DNA of 64,000 nucleotides from Nodosilinea sp. FACHB-141 (GCF_014696135.1 NZ_JACJPP010000013.1:434001-498000), one strand, 5' to 3'. Counted from the first letter of the stretch, positions 34,720 through 44,195 are shown. Program-made: numbers and translations. The notes: generated by a model from the sequence alone, not told the origin.

Positions 34720-35403
34720 TTATGTTCGGTTGAGGGGCAATTTTTTGTTTGTTATCTGCCATCCTTGCCGCTTCAAGCGATCGCTCACCGCACTGCGTTG
34801 CTGCCAGAGTTGATCACGAAATTCAGCGGTTTTGAGGGATTTTTGCCACAGAATCAGGGCATCTTCACCGTCGGCATAGTAGTGACGACGACGACCTAAA
34901 GTCTCGAACCCAAAGCTCTCGTAGAGGGCCAAAGCACGACTGTTAGAGGGGCGCACTTCTAGGGTGGCGCGGGTGAGGGGGCGCTCACTGGCATCTACTA
35001 GAAGATTCACCAGCAGCCATTTCCCCAGCCCCCGCCGTTGATAGCGGGGATCGACGGCCAGTACGGTGATGTGGGCCTCATCCAAAATTGCCCAGTAGCA
35101 GCCCAGGCCGAGGAGAGTGGGCTCGTCACTAAGCTCTAGGCTTGATGCTGAGCTGGGCTGTGGCTTTGCATTTTCTGAACCCGAAGCCATTTTCAGGGCA
35201 GCCATCGACGCCGTCGATAGATCGGCCTGATTCTCTTGGATACTATGAGGTCTATGCACCAGCATAAGCAGACAGCTGTTGGGGCTATCCAACTCACGCC
35301 CATAGCCCTCCGCTGACCAAAGCCCCCCTAAGGTGCGCTGGTCAAGGTCTACCAGGGCAGCAATGTCGTCGTGGCACGGAGTCTGGCAAGAGAGATAGCC
35401 CAC
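34720..35403 (-). CDS. rimI: RimI-type GNAT N-acetyltransferase
   Basis: A GNAT-fold enzyme; the RimI family acetylates the N-terminal alanine of ribosomal protein S18, though the target here is inferred. Visible are LVDLDQRTLGGLWSAEGYGR and ELDSPNS near the start, the acetyl-CoA loop ITVLAVDPRYQRRGLGKWLL, and the closing LEVRPSNSRALALYESFGFE and RRHYYADGEDALIL. An insert of about 35 low-complexity residues (Ser/Ala/Lys-rich) separates the first strands. The start is uncertain: a GTG at 35403 fits the family length (227 residues), but no ribosome binding site is seen and the frame is open much further. Confidence 0.83.
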   Translation of the reverse strand: MGYLSCQTPCHDDIAALVDLDQRTLGGLWSAEGYGRELDSPNSCLLMLVHRPHSIQENQADLSTASMAALKMASGSENAKPQPSSASSLELSDEPTLLGLGCYWAILDEAHITVLAVDPRYQRRGLGKWLLVNLLVDASERPLTRATLEVRPSNSRALALYESFGFETLGRRRHYYADGEDALILWQKSLKTAEFRDQLWQQRSAVSDRLKRQGWQITNKKLPLNRT

Positions 35404-35581
35404 CAACTTTACGGCTTTTATTTCTAGGGCAAGAAAACTGGCACAGCCCTTAATTGTACACTGGGGGTTGGGGTCAGGGGTGCAATGGGCAAAGACTGGT
35501 TGGGTCGGGCGATCGCCAGTTCCAGGCCACAGCTGTCTCAAATCAATCCTCGAACAACGTTTTTCTGTGAGCGCAACGTCT

Positions 35582-36997
35582 ATGGTTTCGACTTCTCCCT
35601 TGCCGGCCTCGATCGCCGACAGCCGCCAGTACCTCCCCCCAGCCAACCCCGAAGCAACGCTGTCCCCCAACCAGCAGTTGTTGCCCCTGACCGCCACCAC
35701 CACCCCGGACGACCATTTGAGCGTCGGCGGCTGCGACGTGGTGGACTTGGTCGAGCGCTTTGGCACTCCTCTATATATTCTCGACGACCACACCCTGCGC
35801 ACTGCCTGCCGTCAGTACCGCCAGGGGTTTGAGCGCTACTACCCCGGCGAGGCGCTCGTGATCTACGCGTCGAAAGCCTGGAATTGTCTAGCGGTATGTG
35901 CCGTTGTCACCGATGAGGGGTTAGGTATTGACGTGGTGTCGGCGGGCGAACTGCTCACGGCCACCGGAGCCGGAGCCGACCCCGATCGCATCTATTTCCA
36001 CGGCAACAACAAGTCGTTTGAAGAGCTGACTCTAGCGGTCGAGGTGGGCTGCCGAGTGGTGGTCGATAACTGGCATGAACTTAAGAGCCTGGGCGAGCTG
36101 GCCACCCAAGCGGGTAAAACCGTGCCGGTTTTGCTGCGGGTTACCCCCGGCATTGAGTGTCACACCCACGAATACATTCGCACCGGCCACCTCGACAGCA
36201 AGTTTGGCTTTGACCCCGACCAGATCGAAGCGGTATTTGAGTTCCTCGCGAGCCAGCCCCAGCTTCAGTGTTTGGGAGTCCACGCCCACATTGGCTCGCA
36301 GATTTTTGAGCTGAATCCCCACACCGACCTGGGTGGCGTCATGGCCCAGTGGGTGGTGACGGCCCAGCGCTACGGGCTCACTCTAACAGAACTGGATGTG
36401 GGCGGTGGTCTGGGCATTCGCTACACCGAGGGCGATGACCCACCGAGCATTGACACCTGGGTGAAGACTGTGTGCGAGAGCGTGATCGCGGCCTGTGCAG
36501 CTCACGATATTCCGCTGCCCAAGCTGCTGTGCGAACCGGGGCGATCGCTAATTGGCTCCGCCTGCGTCACCGCCTACCGAGTGGGCAGCCAGAAGGTGAT
36601 CCCCGGCATGCGCACCTACGTGGCTATTGACGGCGGCATGTCTGACAACCCTCGCCCCATCACCTACCAGTCGGTATACCGGGCGCTGGTGGCCAACCGC
36701 ATGACGGCCCCCCTAGCCGAAACCGTAACCCTAGCCGGTAAGCACTGCGAGTCTGGAGATATTCTAATTAAGGATGCGGCCCTGCCCGAGTTGAAGAGTG
36801 GCGATGTGGTTACTATTGCAGGCACGGGTGCCTACAATTACAGCATGGCTTCGAACTACAATCGGGTGCCGCGGCCTGCGGCGGTGCTGGTGGCCGATGG
36901 CGATGCTGCCCTGATTATTCGCCGAGAAACCGTGGCGGATCTGATTCGGCAAGACTGTCTGCCCGAAACCCTCAGGCCGAAAGCAAAGTCTACCTAG
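35582..36997 (+). CDS. lysA: diaminopimelate decarboxylase
   Basis: Makes L-lysine from meso-diaminopimelate with pyridoxal phosphate. From the ATG at 35582 there are 471 residues. An unusual polar extension of about 50 residues precedes the core. Residues 60-100 hold GTPLYILDDHTLR and the PLP lysine Lys98 in IYASKAWN. Further on are HGNNKS, GVHAHIGSQIF, DVGGGLGIRY, CEPGRSLIG and the C-terminal CESGDIL and GTGAYNYSMASNYN. It diverges from rimI with about 180 bases between the chosen starts. Confidence 0.96.
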   Translation: MVSTSPLPASIADSRQYLPPANPEATLSPNQQLLPLTATTTPDDHLSVGGCDVVDLVERFGTPLYILDDHTLRTACRQYRQGFERYYPGEALVIYASKAWNCLAVCAVVTDEGLGIDVVSAGELLTATGAGADPDRIYFHGNNKSFEELTLAVEVGCRVVVDNWHELKSLGELATQAGKTVPVLLRVTPGIECHTHEYIRTGHLDSKFGFDPDQIEAVFEFLASQPQLQCLGVHAHIGSQIFELNPHTDLGGVMAQWVVTAQRYGLTLTELDVGGGLGIRYTEGDDPPSIDTWVKTVCESVIAACAAHDIPLPKLLCEPGRSLIGSACVTAYRVGSQKVIPGMRTYVAIDGGMSDNPRPITYQSVYRALVANRMTAPLAETVTLAGKHCESGDILIKDAALPELKSGDVVTIAGTGAYNYSMASNYNRVPRPAAVLVADGDAALIIRRETVADLIRQDCLPETLRPKAKST

Positions 36998-37092
36998 TCA
37001 GCTAACCGTTGCTAGTCTTGGGCGGGGTTTTGCCAGGGGGCTGTCCGGGCCACCCATCAGATAGCTGCTCAGACACCACCCTTTAATGCTGC

Positions 37093-38013
37093 ATGAACTA
37101 TCTCTGGGAGCAATGGCTAACAAACCTTGACCAGGTTAGGTTCGTGCTTCAAGCGCTCGACATTGCGCTAGTGCTGCTGCTGAGCTATGTGGTGCTGGTG
37201 ATCATTGGCGAGAAGCGCACCCTGTGGATGGTGCGGGGGCTGATTTTTCTGATGCTGGCGGCAGCCCTGAGCAAGTTCTTGGGGCTAGCACTGCTTGGCT
37301 TTGTGCTCGATAAACTGGTGATTGGCTCGGCGGTGGCCATGGCCTTTATGCTCCAGGGGGAGTTTCGCCGCCTGCTGGAGCTACTGGGCCAGGGGCGAGT
37401 ATGGGAATTGCTCAGTCCCTCGCGGGAGGCCATGCCTCAGCCCGACAACGTGATCGATGAAATTGTTGACGCCGTCAAGGAGCTGTCCCAAAACCGCACC
37501 GGGGCGCTGCTGATTCTCGAAATCGACAAGCTGATTGACGAGCGAGACTTTACGGTGCCGGGGGTGCGCATCAATGCGGAAGTGTCGAAGGAACTGATTC
37601 AAACCATTTTTCAAACCAGCACCCTGCTGCACGATGGGGCCATGCTGGTGCGGGGTTCGCGAGTTGCGGCAGCGGGAGTAATTTTGCCCATTTCAGAGCG
37701 AGTAGCTTCGCGCCAGCTGGGCACTCGCCACCGAGCGGCGATGGGTATTACCGAACGAGTAGAGCATTGTATCTGTGTTGTGGTATCTGAAGAGACGGGC
37801 TCTATTTCGCTGGCGGAAGGCGGTATTCTAGATCGGCCTCTAACTAGCAGTCGTCTGCGCAGTATTCTGCGGTCTAAGTTTTCTAAATCGGTAGATCGCG
37901 AGGCGGTGGCGCCCCAGCTCAGAAGCCTTGGTCGGCGGCTGGGCAGCCTTGGAGTTAACTACGTACTGCGCTTGTTTCGTCTCCCCTCATCGTCTCCCCG
38001 AGAGAAAAAATGA
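37093..38013 (+). CDS. cdaA: diadenylate cyclase (CdaA type)
   Basis: Makes cyclic di-AMP from two ATP at the membrane. The 306-residue protein has three N-terminal membrane segments (about 18-90, including [19 protein letters not shown]). A linker helix and the DAC domain follow, with the catalytic signatures [19 protein letters not shown] and [12 protein letters not shown]. Conserved [12 protein letters not shown] follows. Its last four bases overlap the start of uppS (ATGA), so both are made together. In cyanobacteria c-di-AMP affects potassium and carbon balance and night survival (family knowledge). No CdaR or GlmM gene is adjacent. Confidence 0.95.
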   Translation: MNYLWEQWLTNLDQVRFVLQALDIALVLLLSYVVLVIIGEKRTLWMVRGLIFLMLAAALSKFLGLALLGFVLDKLVIGSAVAMAFMLQGEFRRLLELLGQGRVWELLSPSREAMPQPDNVIDEIVDAVKELSQNRTGALLILEIDKLIDERDFTVPGVRINAEVSKELIQTIFQTSTLLHDGAMLVRGSRVAAAGVILPISERVASRQLGTRHRAAMGITERVEHCICVVVSEETGSISLAEGGILDRPLTSSRLRSILRSKFSKSVDREAVAPQLRSLGRRLGSLGVNYVLRLFRLPSSSPREKK

Positions 38014-38765
38014 CTACCAAGCCTGTTGTTCGCTACGCCCTACCCGCCGACCTTAAGCCCGATCGCCTACCTCAGCACGTGGCGGTGATTATGGACGGCA
38101 ACGGGCGCTGGGCCAAACGCCGGGGGCTGCCACGCATTATGGGCCACCGCCGGGGAGTAGACACCCTCAAAACCCTGCTACGCTGCTGCCGCGACTGGGG
38201 TATTGGGGCGCTGACGGCCTATGCCTTTTCGACGGAAAACTGGGGCCGCCCCGTTGAAGAGGTAGATTTTTTGATGGCGCTGTTTGAGCGGGTGCTGCGC
38301 CAGGAACTGCTGGAGATGATGGAGGAAAACGTCCGCATTCGCTTTGTGGGCAATCTGGCGGCCCTGCCGCGATCGCTCCAGGGCGAGATTCATCAGGCGG
38401 TCACCCAGACCCAGGGCAACCACGGCATTGAGTTTACGGTGGCTACCAACTATGGTGGTCGGCAGGAGATTGTGCAAGCTTGCCGAGCGATCGCCGAGCA
38501 GGTGCAGCGGGGAGAGCTTAACCCCAACGACATCAGCGAGGAGCTGTTTAGCCGCCACCTGTACACTTCCGAAATTAGCGATCCCGACCTGCTGATTCGC
38601 ACCAGCGGCGAAATGCGGATTAGTAACTTTCTGCTGTGGCAGCTAGCCTACGCCGAGATCTACGTGACCGACACCTTGTGGCCAGACTTCGACACCTCAG
38701 AGTTTCACCGAGCGCTCTATGCCTACCAGCAGCGCGATCGCCGCTTTGGCAAGGTCAAGGGATAG
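38010..38765 (+). CDS. uppS: isoprenyl transferase (undecaprenyl diphosphate synthase type)
   Basis: A cis-prenyltransferase that builds the C55 carrier lipid for wall and surface polysaccharides. The 251-residue protein has [20 protein letters not shown] (catalytic Asp) and [14 protein letters not shown] near the start. The middle reads [14 protein letters not shown], and the end has [20 protein letters not shown] and [19 protein letters not shown]. The start ATG lies within the cdaA stop. Confidence 0.97.
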   Translation: MTTKPVVRYALPADLKPDRLPQHVAVIMDGNGRWAKRRGLPRIMGHRRGVDTLKTLLRCCRDWGIGALTAYAFSTENWGRPVEEVDFLMALFERVLRQELLEMMEENVRIRFVGNLAALPRSLQGEIHQAVTQTQGNHGIEFTVATNYGGRQEIVQACRAIAEQVQRGELNPNDISEELFSRHLYTSEISDPDLLIRTSGEMRISNFLLWQLAYAEIYVTDTLWPDFDTSEFHRALYAYQQRDRRFGKVKG

Positions 38766-38898
38766 CGCCTGAGCTTGTCCCAGCAGTCCCTTTCCCTAAA
38801 GACCTCTCCTAGGGGAAGAGAAACTTGGGGCCAAAAAGAACTTTGATGGAAGGGCGCTAGGCGCTGCCCCATTCACTCCAATAAGCATTCAAAAATCT

Positions 38899-39432
38899 AT
38901 GAACATTCCTACCTGGATCACCGTCTCCCGGCTGCTTGGCGTTCCCCTCCTGCTGGTGCTGCTCCAGGCACCGACGGCTACCCAGCGGTGGTGGGCGGCG
39001 GGCATCTTCGTGGTGGCGGCGAGCACGGACTGGCTCGATGGCTACCTAGCGCGCCGACTCAGCCAGGTGACCGATTTGGGCAAATTTTTAGACCCGCTGG
39101 TGGACAAGCTGCTGGTGCTGGCTCCCTTGCTCATGCTGGTGGGGCTGGGCCAAGTGCCTGGTTGGGGCGTGTTTCTGATCGTGGCGCGGGAAATTACTAT
39201 TTCTGGCTGGCGAGTTAACCCGGCCATGCAGGGAGGTGCGGTGCCGGGGGCAAACCTGTGGGGCAAGGCCAAAACTGTGGTACAGATTGTGGCGATCGCC
39301 CTGCTCTTGGCCCCGCTACCGGCGGTGTGGGATGGGCCAGCGCAGATTTGCTTTTGGGCAGCGGTGGCGCTGACCCTAGCATCGGGCTTGGTATATCTGT
39401 GGCCCCAAATGCAGCCCAGCCGCAGCGCTTAA
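38899..39432 (+). CDS. pgsA: CDP-alcohol phosphatidyltransferase, phosphatidylglycerophosphate synthase type
   Basis: Joins CDP-diacylglycerol and glycerol 3-phosphate to phosphatidylglycerophosphate, the precursor of phosphatidylglycerol, an essential thylakoid lipid. The 177-residue membrane protein starts MNIPTWITVSRLLGVPLLLV and carries the full CDP-alcohol motif in DWLDGYLARRLSQ followed by LGKFLDPLVDKLL, with four to six hydrophobic segments. Length and start fit PgsA. Confidence 0.93.
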   Translation: MNIPTWITVSRLLGVPLLLVLLQAPTATQRWWAAGIFVVAASTDWLDGYLARRLSQVTDLGKFLDPLVDKLLVLAPLLMLVGLGQVPGWGVFLIVAREITISGWRVNPAMQGGAVPGANLWGKAKTVVQIVAIALLLAPLPAVWDGPAQICFWAAVALTLASGLVYLWPQMQPSRSA

Positions 39433-39523
39433 GCAGGACGGTAGGGCACAATGTCATAAAAAGTCCTGGAGTTACTTCAAGTCTCGGCCGAGTGTCTGCT
39501 AAACTAACGAAGAACTACTTCTT

Positions 39524-39613
39524 GGAAGCGTGGCTGAGTGGTCGAAAGCGCCTCCCTGCTAAGGAGGTAGGGGAGTAAACCTTCCCTCGTGGGTTCAAAT
39601 CCCACCGCTTCCG
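39524..39613 (+). tRNA. trnS-GCU: tRNA-Ser (anticodon GCU)
   Basis: A 90-base class II tRNA. Acceptor arm GGAAGCG (39524-39530) pairs with CGCTTCC (39606-39612). The D-arm has GGCTGAGTGGTCGAAAGC. The anticodon stem CCTCC/GGAGG encloses CTGCTAA. A long variable arm (AGGGGAGTAAACCTTCCCT) and the T-arm GTGGGTTCAAATCCCAC follow. The CCA end is not encoded; the discriminator base is G. Confidence 0.97.
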
Positions 39614-39626
39614 TATTTTGAGTCTA

Positions 39627-39666
39627 CAAAAGCAGCTGGTATGAGTGCTCATACCAGCTGCTTTTG
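39627..39666 (+). terminator. long perfect hairpin after tRNA-Ser
   Basis: Nineteen bases (39627-39645) are an exact inverted copy of 39648-39666, including AAAA and TTTT at the outer ends. It is 13 bases after the tRNA and probably ends its transcript. Confidence 0.8.
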
Positions 39667-39693
39667 TCTATAAACTAATAGCTTTTTAAAGAT

Positions 39694-39718
39694 ACAGGAG
39701 TACTCAAGGTTCTCCTGT
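39694..39718. promoter_or_regulatory. inverted repeat upstream of sbcC, possible operator
   Basis: ACAGGAG (39694-39700) and CTCCTGT (39712-39718) form an exact 7-bp inverted repeat 35 bases before the sbcC start. The segment also holds AGTACT and TGTACT words reminiscent of LexA half-sites, but the spacing does not fit the LexA consensus. Confidence 0.35.
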
Positions 39719-39752
39719 ACTGTAGGCTGAGAATGATGGTGCTAATGTACCC

Positions 39753-42700
39753 ATGATTCCCAAGCACATTGCCCTCAAAAATTTTCTCAGCTATCGCAAC
39801 GCCAGCCTAGACTTTAACGGGCTGCATGTAGTCTGCGTGGCGGGGCCCAACGGCGCGGGCAAATCGTCGCTGCTGGAGGCGATCGCCTGGGCTCTCTGGG
39901 GCCAGAGCCGAGTAGCGGCCGATGACGATGTCATCCACCAGGGCGAGATGGAGGCCCAGGTGACGTTTCAGTTTCACCAGGGTGACCATACCTACCGGGT
40001 GATGCGTAGCCGCCACCGCAGCCAGGGCACTAGTCTAGAGTTTCAGGTGCACACCGAGGAAGGCTGGCGGGTGCTGACCCAGCGCGGGGTGCGGGCCACT
40101 CAACTCTTGATTTGCCGCCACCTCCGGCTCGACTACGACACCTTTATTAACTCCGCCTACCTGCGCCAGGGCGGGGCCGACGACTTTATGCTGAAGCGGC
40201 CCGGCGAGCGCAAACAAATTCTGGCCGATCTGCTCAAGCTCCACCAGTATGACCATCTGGCTGAGGGCGCAAAAGAGCAGGCTCGCCAAGCCAAGGCCGA
40301 AGCTACCCTACGTCAAACCCAGTTCGACGAACTCACCACTGCCCTGGCCGACTACGAACCGACCCTCCAGCGCCAGGCCCAGCTCCAGCAAGAGTTGCAC
40401 GATATCGATCAGGCCCAGGAGCGCGATCGCCAGCAGCAGCAGCAGCTTCGCACCCTTGAGCAAACCCACTACGCCTACGATCAGCAGCTTCAGATGCAGC
40501 GACAGCAGCGGCAGCACCTGACGGCTCTTTTGCACCAAACCGAAACGTCTCTGGCGGCGCTGACCCGCGAGCAGCACCAGCATGACCAGCGTTTGGCTCA
40601 GGCCGCCGAGATTGAGACCGGCTTAGCTGAACTGACGGAACTAGAGGCAGAGGATGCTCAGCTCAACCAGCACTTTCAACGCTACCAGGCGCTAGAGGCG
40701 CAGCGTCAGAGCTTAGAAGCTGAGTGGCAAGCCCAGTCGGCCGAGGCACGCATGCGCCTAGGTCAAACCCAGCTCCAGTTGGCGGCCTTACAAGCCCAGA
40801 TTGCCGATTTAGACGCGGCTCTACTGCAAAGCGAAACCGTTGATGCGGCCCGCCAGCAGTTTCTCATGGCCAAAGCCCGCCTCAAACATCTAGATGCGCT
40901 GCAGCTTCAGGCTGAACCCTTACAACAGCGACGACGACAGCTAGAGGCCGGGCTACAGCAGGCCCAAACCCGGCTTCAAACTCGGCTCGAAGAACTCGCC
41001 GCCGCTGCCCAGCAGCTCCAACAGGACCAGGTGAACCCGCCTCAACTAGTAGCGACTGCCCAGGAGGTGTCAAAGACCCTGAGCTATCTAGAGCAGCGCC
41101 GGGCTTACCAGGAGCAGGTGCGCGAAAAGGGACTAGAGCGGCGCAGCTTTATGGAGGTGCTTCAGTCTAATCAGCGCGCCTGCGAAACCCAGATTGCTCA
41201 AATTGGCCAAAAGCTAGGCATGCTGTCTCAACCGGAGGCCGTCTGCCCCCTGTGCGATCGCGCCCTCAAGCCTCGTCACCGCGCCCTGGTTGAAGGTCGT
41301 CATCGCCAGCAGCAGCAAGAACTGCAGGAAGAGATTTGGGTCATTCGCGAGCAGCTAGCTGTTTCAGAGCGCGAAATTCAGGTGCTGCGGCAGGAGTATC
41401 GAGCGGTCGAAGCCGAACTGGAGGCCTACGCCCCAGTGCTTCAAAAGCAGGGCCAGCTCACAGCAGAGATGGCCTCCCAAGCCACCGTCCACGAGCGGCT
41501 TCAGGCCCTAGAGGCCGAGCAGCAGCGCCTAGAGCAGTCCCTAACCGAGAACCAGTACGCCCTCGACCTACGCACGGAGCTGCACCAGATCAACAACACC
41601 CTGGCCCAGCTAGCCTACGACGATCGCGACCATGCCCTGACCCGGGGCCAGGTCAATCGGCTGCGCTGGGCTGAGATCAAGCACCACGAGCTCGTCCAGG
41701 CAAAACGCAGACGGCAGCAGCTCGAGCGGCGGCAGCAGCAGCTTAAGGCCGACCAAACTGCCCTTGAGACTGACCTGGCCCAGCTTCAGGTTGGCACCCA
41801 AGGCCAGGCCTTAGCGGCAGCCCAAGCCGCCCTTGAGCAGTTCAGTTACCGCATTGACCATCACCAAAAGGTGCGCCAGGCCATGCTAGCAGCCCAAGTC
41901 TGGCGACAGCGCCACCGGGAGCTAGAAGCAGCCCGCCAGCAACAACCCCAGCGACAGGTTCAGATCGAGGGACTTCAGGCCCAGGAGCGGCAGCAGCGCC
42001 AGGAACTAGAGCAGTTGAGCGCAGCGATCGCCGCCCTAGAGGAGCAGCACCAGGCCTTAGCCTACGATGCGAATGCTCTAGAACAGTTAGAGCGGGCGAT
42101 CGCTGCCCGTCAGCACCAGCGCGATGCCCTGCTGGCCCAGCTAGGTGCCCTGGGCCAGGCCCGCCAGCACCTCGATGACCTGCACCAGGGGCTAGCCCAA
42201 AAGCAACAAGAGTTGGCCGCCGTACGCCAGCGCCAGCGGGTCTACCAAGAATTAGCACAGGCCTTTGGCCACAACGGCATCCAGGCGCTGATGATCGAAA
42301 ACCTGCTGCCCCAGCTAGAGGCCGAAACCAACAACCTGCTAGGCCGCCTGAGTGCTCACCAGCTTCATGTGCAGTTTGCTACCCAGCGGGCCACTAAGCG
42401 CGGCCAAGGGGTCATCGACACGCTAGATATTCTGATTGCCGACGCCCAGGGCACCCGCCCCTACGAAACCTACTCGGGCGGCGAGGCGTTTCGGGTCAAC
42501 TTTGCCCTGCGGCTAGCCCTGGCCCGACTATTAGCCCAGCGATCAGGCTTAGCGCTACAGCTGCTCGTCATCGATGAAGGCTTTGGCACCCAGGATCAGC
42601 AGGGGTGCGATCGCCTAATTGCAGCCATCAATGCGATCGCGGCTGACTTTGCCTGCATTCTGACCGTTACCCACATTCCCCATTTTCGAGCGGCCTTTCA

Positions 42701-42758
42701 AACCCGCATCGATGTGACGAAAACCCCTCAGGGATCGCAGCTCTCTCTCTCAGCCTAG
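39753..42758 (+). CDS. sbcC: SbcC/Rad50-type DNA repair ATPase
   Basis: A 1001-residue SMC-like ATPase; with SbcD it opens and trims hairpins and blocked DNA ends. The N-terminal Walker A is GPNGAGKSSLLEAIAWALWG. Two long Gln/Glu/Arg-rich coiled coils (about residues 170-490 and 520-850) flank the zinc hook CPLC in EAVCPLCDRALKP. The C-terminal ATPase half has TYSGGEAFRVNFALRLALAR (signature) and LLVIDEGFGTQDQQG (Walker B). No sbcD gene is adjacent. Start ATG 39753. Confidence 0.94.
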   Translation: MIPKHIALKNFLSYRNASLDFNGLHVVCVAGPNGAGKSSLLEAIAWALWGQSRVAADDDVIHQGEMEAQVTFQFHQGDHTYRVMRSRHRSQGTSLEFQVHTEEGWRVLTQRGVRATQLLICRHLRLDYDTFINSAYLRQGGADDFMLKRPGERKQILADLLKLHQYDHLAEGAKEQARQAKAEATLRQTQFDELTTALADYEPTLQRQAQLQQELHDIDQAQERDRQQQQQLRTLEQTHYAYDQQLQMQRQQRQHLTALLHQTETSLAALTREQHQHDQRLAQAAEIETGLAELTELEAEDAQLNQHFQRYQALEAQRQSLEAEWQAQSAEARMRLGQTQLQLAALQAQIADLDAALLQSETVDAARQQFLMAKARLKHLDALQLQAEPLQQRRRQLEAGLQQAQTRLQTRLEELAAAAQQLQQDQVNPPQLVATAQEVSKTLSYLEQRRAYQEQVREKGLERRSFMEVLQSNQRACETQIAQIGQKLGMLSQPEAVCPLCDRALKPRHRALVEGRHRQQQQELQEEIWVIREQLAVSEREIQVLRQEYRAVEAELEAYAPVLQKQGQLTAEMASQATVHERLQALEAEQQRLEQSLTENQYALDLRTELHQINNTLAQLAYDDRDHALTRGQVNRLRWAEIKHHELVQAKRRRQQLERRQQQLKADQTALETDLAQLQVGTQGQALAAAQAALEQFSYRIDHHQKVRQAMLAAQVWRQRHRELEAARQQQPQRQVQIEGLQAQERQQRQELEQLSAAIAALEEQHQALAYDANALEQLERAIAARQHQRDALLAQLGALGQARQHLDDLHQGLAQKQQELAAVRQRQRVYQELAQAFGHNGIQALMIENLLPQLEAETNNLLGRLSAHQLHVQFATQRATKRGQGVIDTLDILIADAQGTRPYETYSGGEAFRVNFALRLALARLLAQRSGLALQLLVIDEGFGTQDQQGCDRLIAAINAIAADFACILTVTHIPHFRAAFQTRIDVTKTPQGSQLSLSA

Positions 42759-43010
42759 AACTAGCTCAGATTCCGTAAACCTTTAAGTAGCTTCTCAGAT
42801 TTTTATTAACATTCTTTTTAGATTTTAAGAATTTCCCCTTTGGTCAGTCCAGAAATATGTCTTCTGGAATGCAATATGACCCAGTCAATCGCCTTAATCT
42901 ATAGGGGTAAGAGCCTACGGGACCAAGGAGGACTGAGTATTAATAACCATTCACGACCTCCTTCATAAATGTTACAGTTGTTTACATATTCCATTAACAA
43001 CCTTTTACCT
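42759..43010. other. intergenic region with two stem-loops
   Basis: TCCAGAA (42848-42854) pairs with TTCTGGA (42862-42868). A strong ribosome-binding-site-like AAGGAGG (42925-42931) is matched by its exact complement CCTCCTT at 42957-42963. No ordinary start codon follows the AAGGAGG at proper distance. The region is AT-richer than its flanks. Confidence 0.45.
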
Positions 43011-43142
43011 ATGAGCTTTGTTGGACCCCTTTTAGAAGTTGGTATTGCTGCTGTTGCTGCCGGTCTCATTCTCAAGCGTCAGGCTGAGGAAGCGGCTCTA
43101 GAGTCTGAGCCTATTCCAGTGCCGGTGCGCTCTCGCCGCTAG
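43011..43142 (+). CDS. 43-residue protein, unknown function
   Basis: A short frame read directly: MSFVGPLLEVGIAAVAAGLI, then an acidic stretch (QAEEAALESEPIPVPVRSRR). It has one weak hydrophobic helix and a charged tail. Codon use matches the neighbours. There is no good ribosome binding site directly upstream, which lowers confidence. No family recognised. Confidence 0.45.
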   Translation: MSFVGPLLEVGIAAVAAGLILKRQAEEAALESEPIPVPVRSRR

Positions 43143-43238
43143 GCTTCGAGCCAACCGTCATCCCTGTGCTAGACAACTACTGCTTTTCTGGGCTTTGAGC
43201 CCTGCCGTTCCCCGTCGCTCTCTCCCCACTGTGCCGCT

Positions 43239-44195
43239 ATGAGAACTGTGCAAAATTCCACCGACCTAGTTCGCACTTACCTAAAAGAAATCGGTAAGGT
43301 GCCTCTGCTCACCCACGAAGAAGAGATCGTGCTGGGTAAGCAGGTGCAAAAGCTGTCGGCCTTAGAGGCTAAGCGGCAGGTTTTAGAAGAGACAGCCGGC
43401 CACGGTCTGACCCTAGAGCAGTGGGCCAGCGCGGTCAACATGCCCCTACCTGAACTCAAGGCGATTGTGCGCGATGGCAACCTAGCCAAGCGCAAGATGG
43501 TAGAAGCCAACCTGCGCCTCGTGGTCTCGGTGGCCAAGAAGTATATCAAGCGCAACGTCGACCTACTGGACCTGATTCAGGAAGGCACCATCGGTATGCA
43601 GCGCGGGGTGGAAAAGTTTGACCCCACCAAAGGCTATCGTTTCTCTACCTACGCCTACTGGTGGATTCGCCAAGCGATTACCCGCGCCATCGCGGAGAAA
43701 AGCCGCACCATTCGCCTGCCCATTCACATCACCGAAAAGCTCAACAAGCTCAAGAAAGCCCAACGCACCCTGTCTCAGCGTTACGGGCGAGCGGCCACGG
43801 TGGCTGAGCTAGCCATCGAGTGCGACCTGACTGCCAAGCAGGTGCGCGACTACCTAGAAAAGTCTCGCCAGCCCCTCTCCCTAGACCTCAAAGTGGGAGA
43901 CAACCAGGACACCGAACTGGGTGAACTGCTCGAAGACGATGGCCCTTCGCCAGAAGACTTTGCCACCCAGGTCTCACTGCGCCAGGATTTGGAGCGGCTG
44001 ATGGGCGATCTGACTCCCCAACAGCGAGAGGTGCTTTCCCTTCGCTTCGGTTTGTCCGACGGCAAGACTATGACTTTGGCCAAGATTGGTGATCTGCTCT
44101 CCATTAGCCGTGAGCGAGTGCGCCAGATTGAGCGCGAAGCCTTGACTAAACTGCGCAAGCGCCAGTCTGACATCCGCGAATACCTAGCTAGCTAA
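43239..44195 (+). CDS. group 2 RNA polymerase sigma factor (SigB/SigD-like)
   Basis: A 318-residue sigma-70 factor without the acidic N-terminus of SigA. It starts near region 1.2 ([20 protein letters not shown]). Region 2 has [20 protein letters not shown] and the melting helix [20 protein letters not shown]. Region 4 has [20 protein letters not shown] and [20 protein letters not shown]. The C-terminus DIREYLAS is common in cyanobacterial SigB/SigD factors. Group 2 factors are dispensable and respond to light, nutrient or heat stress; which one this is cannot be settled by eye. Confidence 0.92.
   Translation: MRTVQNSTDLVRTYLKEIGKVPLLTHEEEIVLGKQVQKLSALEAKRQVLEETAGHGLTLEQWASAVNMPLPELKAIVRDGNLAKRKMVEANLRLVVSVAKKYIKRNVDLLDLIQEGTIGMQRGVEKFDPTKGYRFSTYAYWWIRQAITRAIAEKSRTIRLPIHITEKLNKLKKAQRTLSQRYGRAATVAELAIECDLTAKQVRDYLEKSRQPLSLDLKVGDNQDTELGELLEDDGPSPEDFATQVSLRQDLERLMGDLTPQQREVLSLRFGLSDGKTMTLAKIGDLLSISRERVRQIEREALTKLRKRQSDIREYLAS

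Noticed and set aside
35403-35802. N-terminal extension of the rimI frame overlapping lysA
   Set aside because: The open frame continues because lysA's antisense strand is open; the family length and domain start favour a start near 35403.
41336-41674. 112-codon frame inside sbcC
   Set aside because: Out-of-frame shadow of the coiled-coil region, Arg/Gly/Ala/Pro-rich with no family match.
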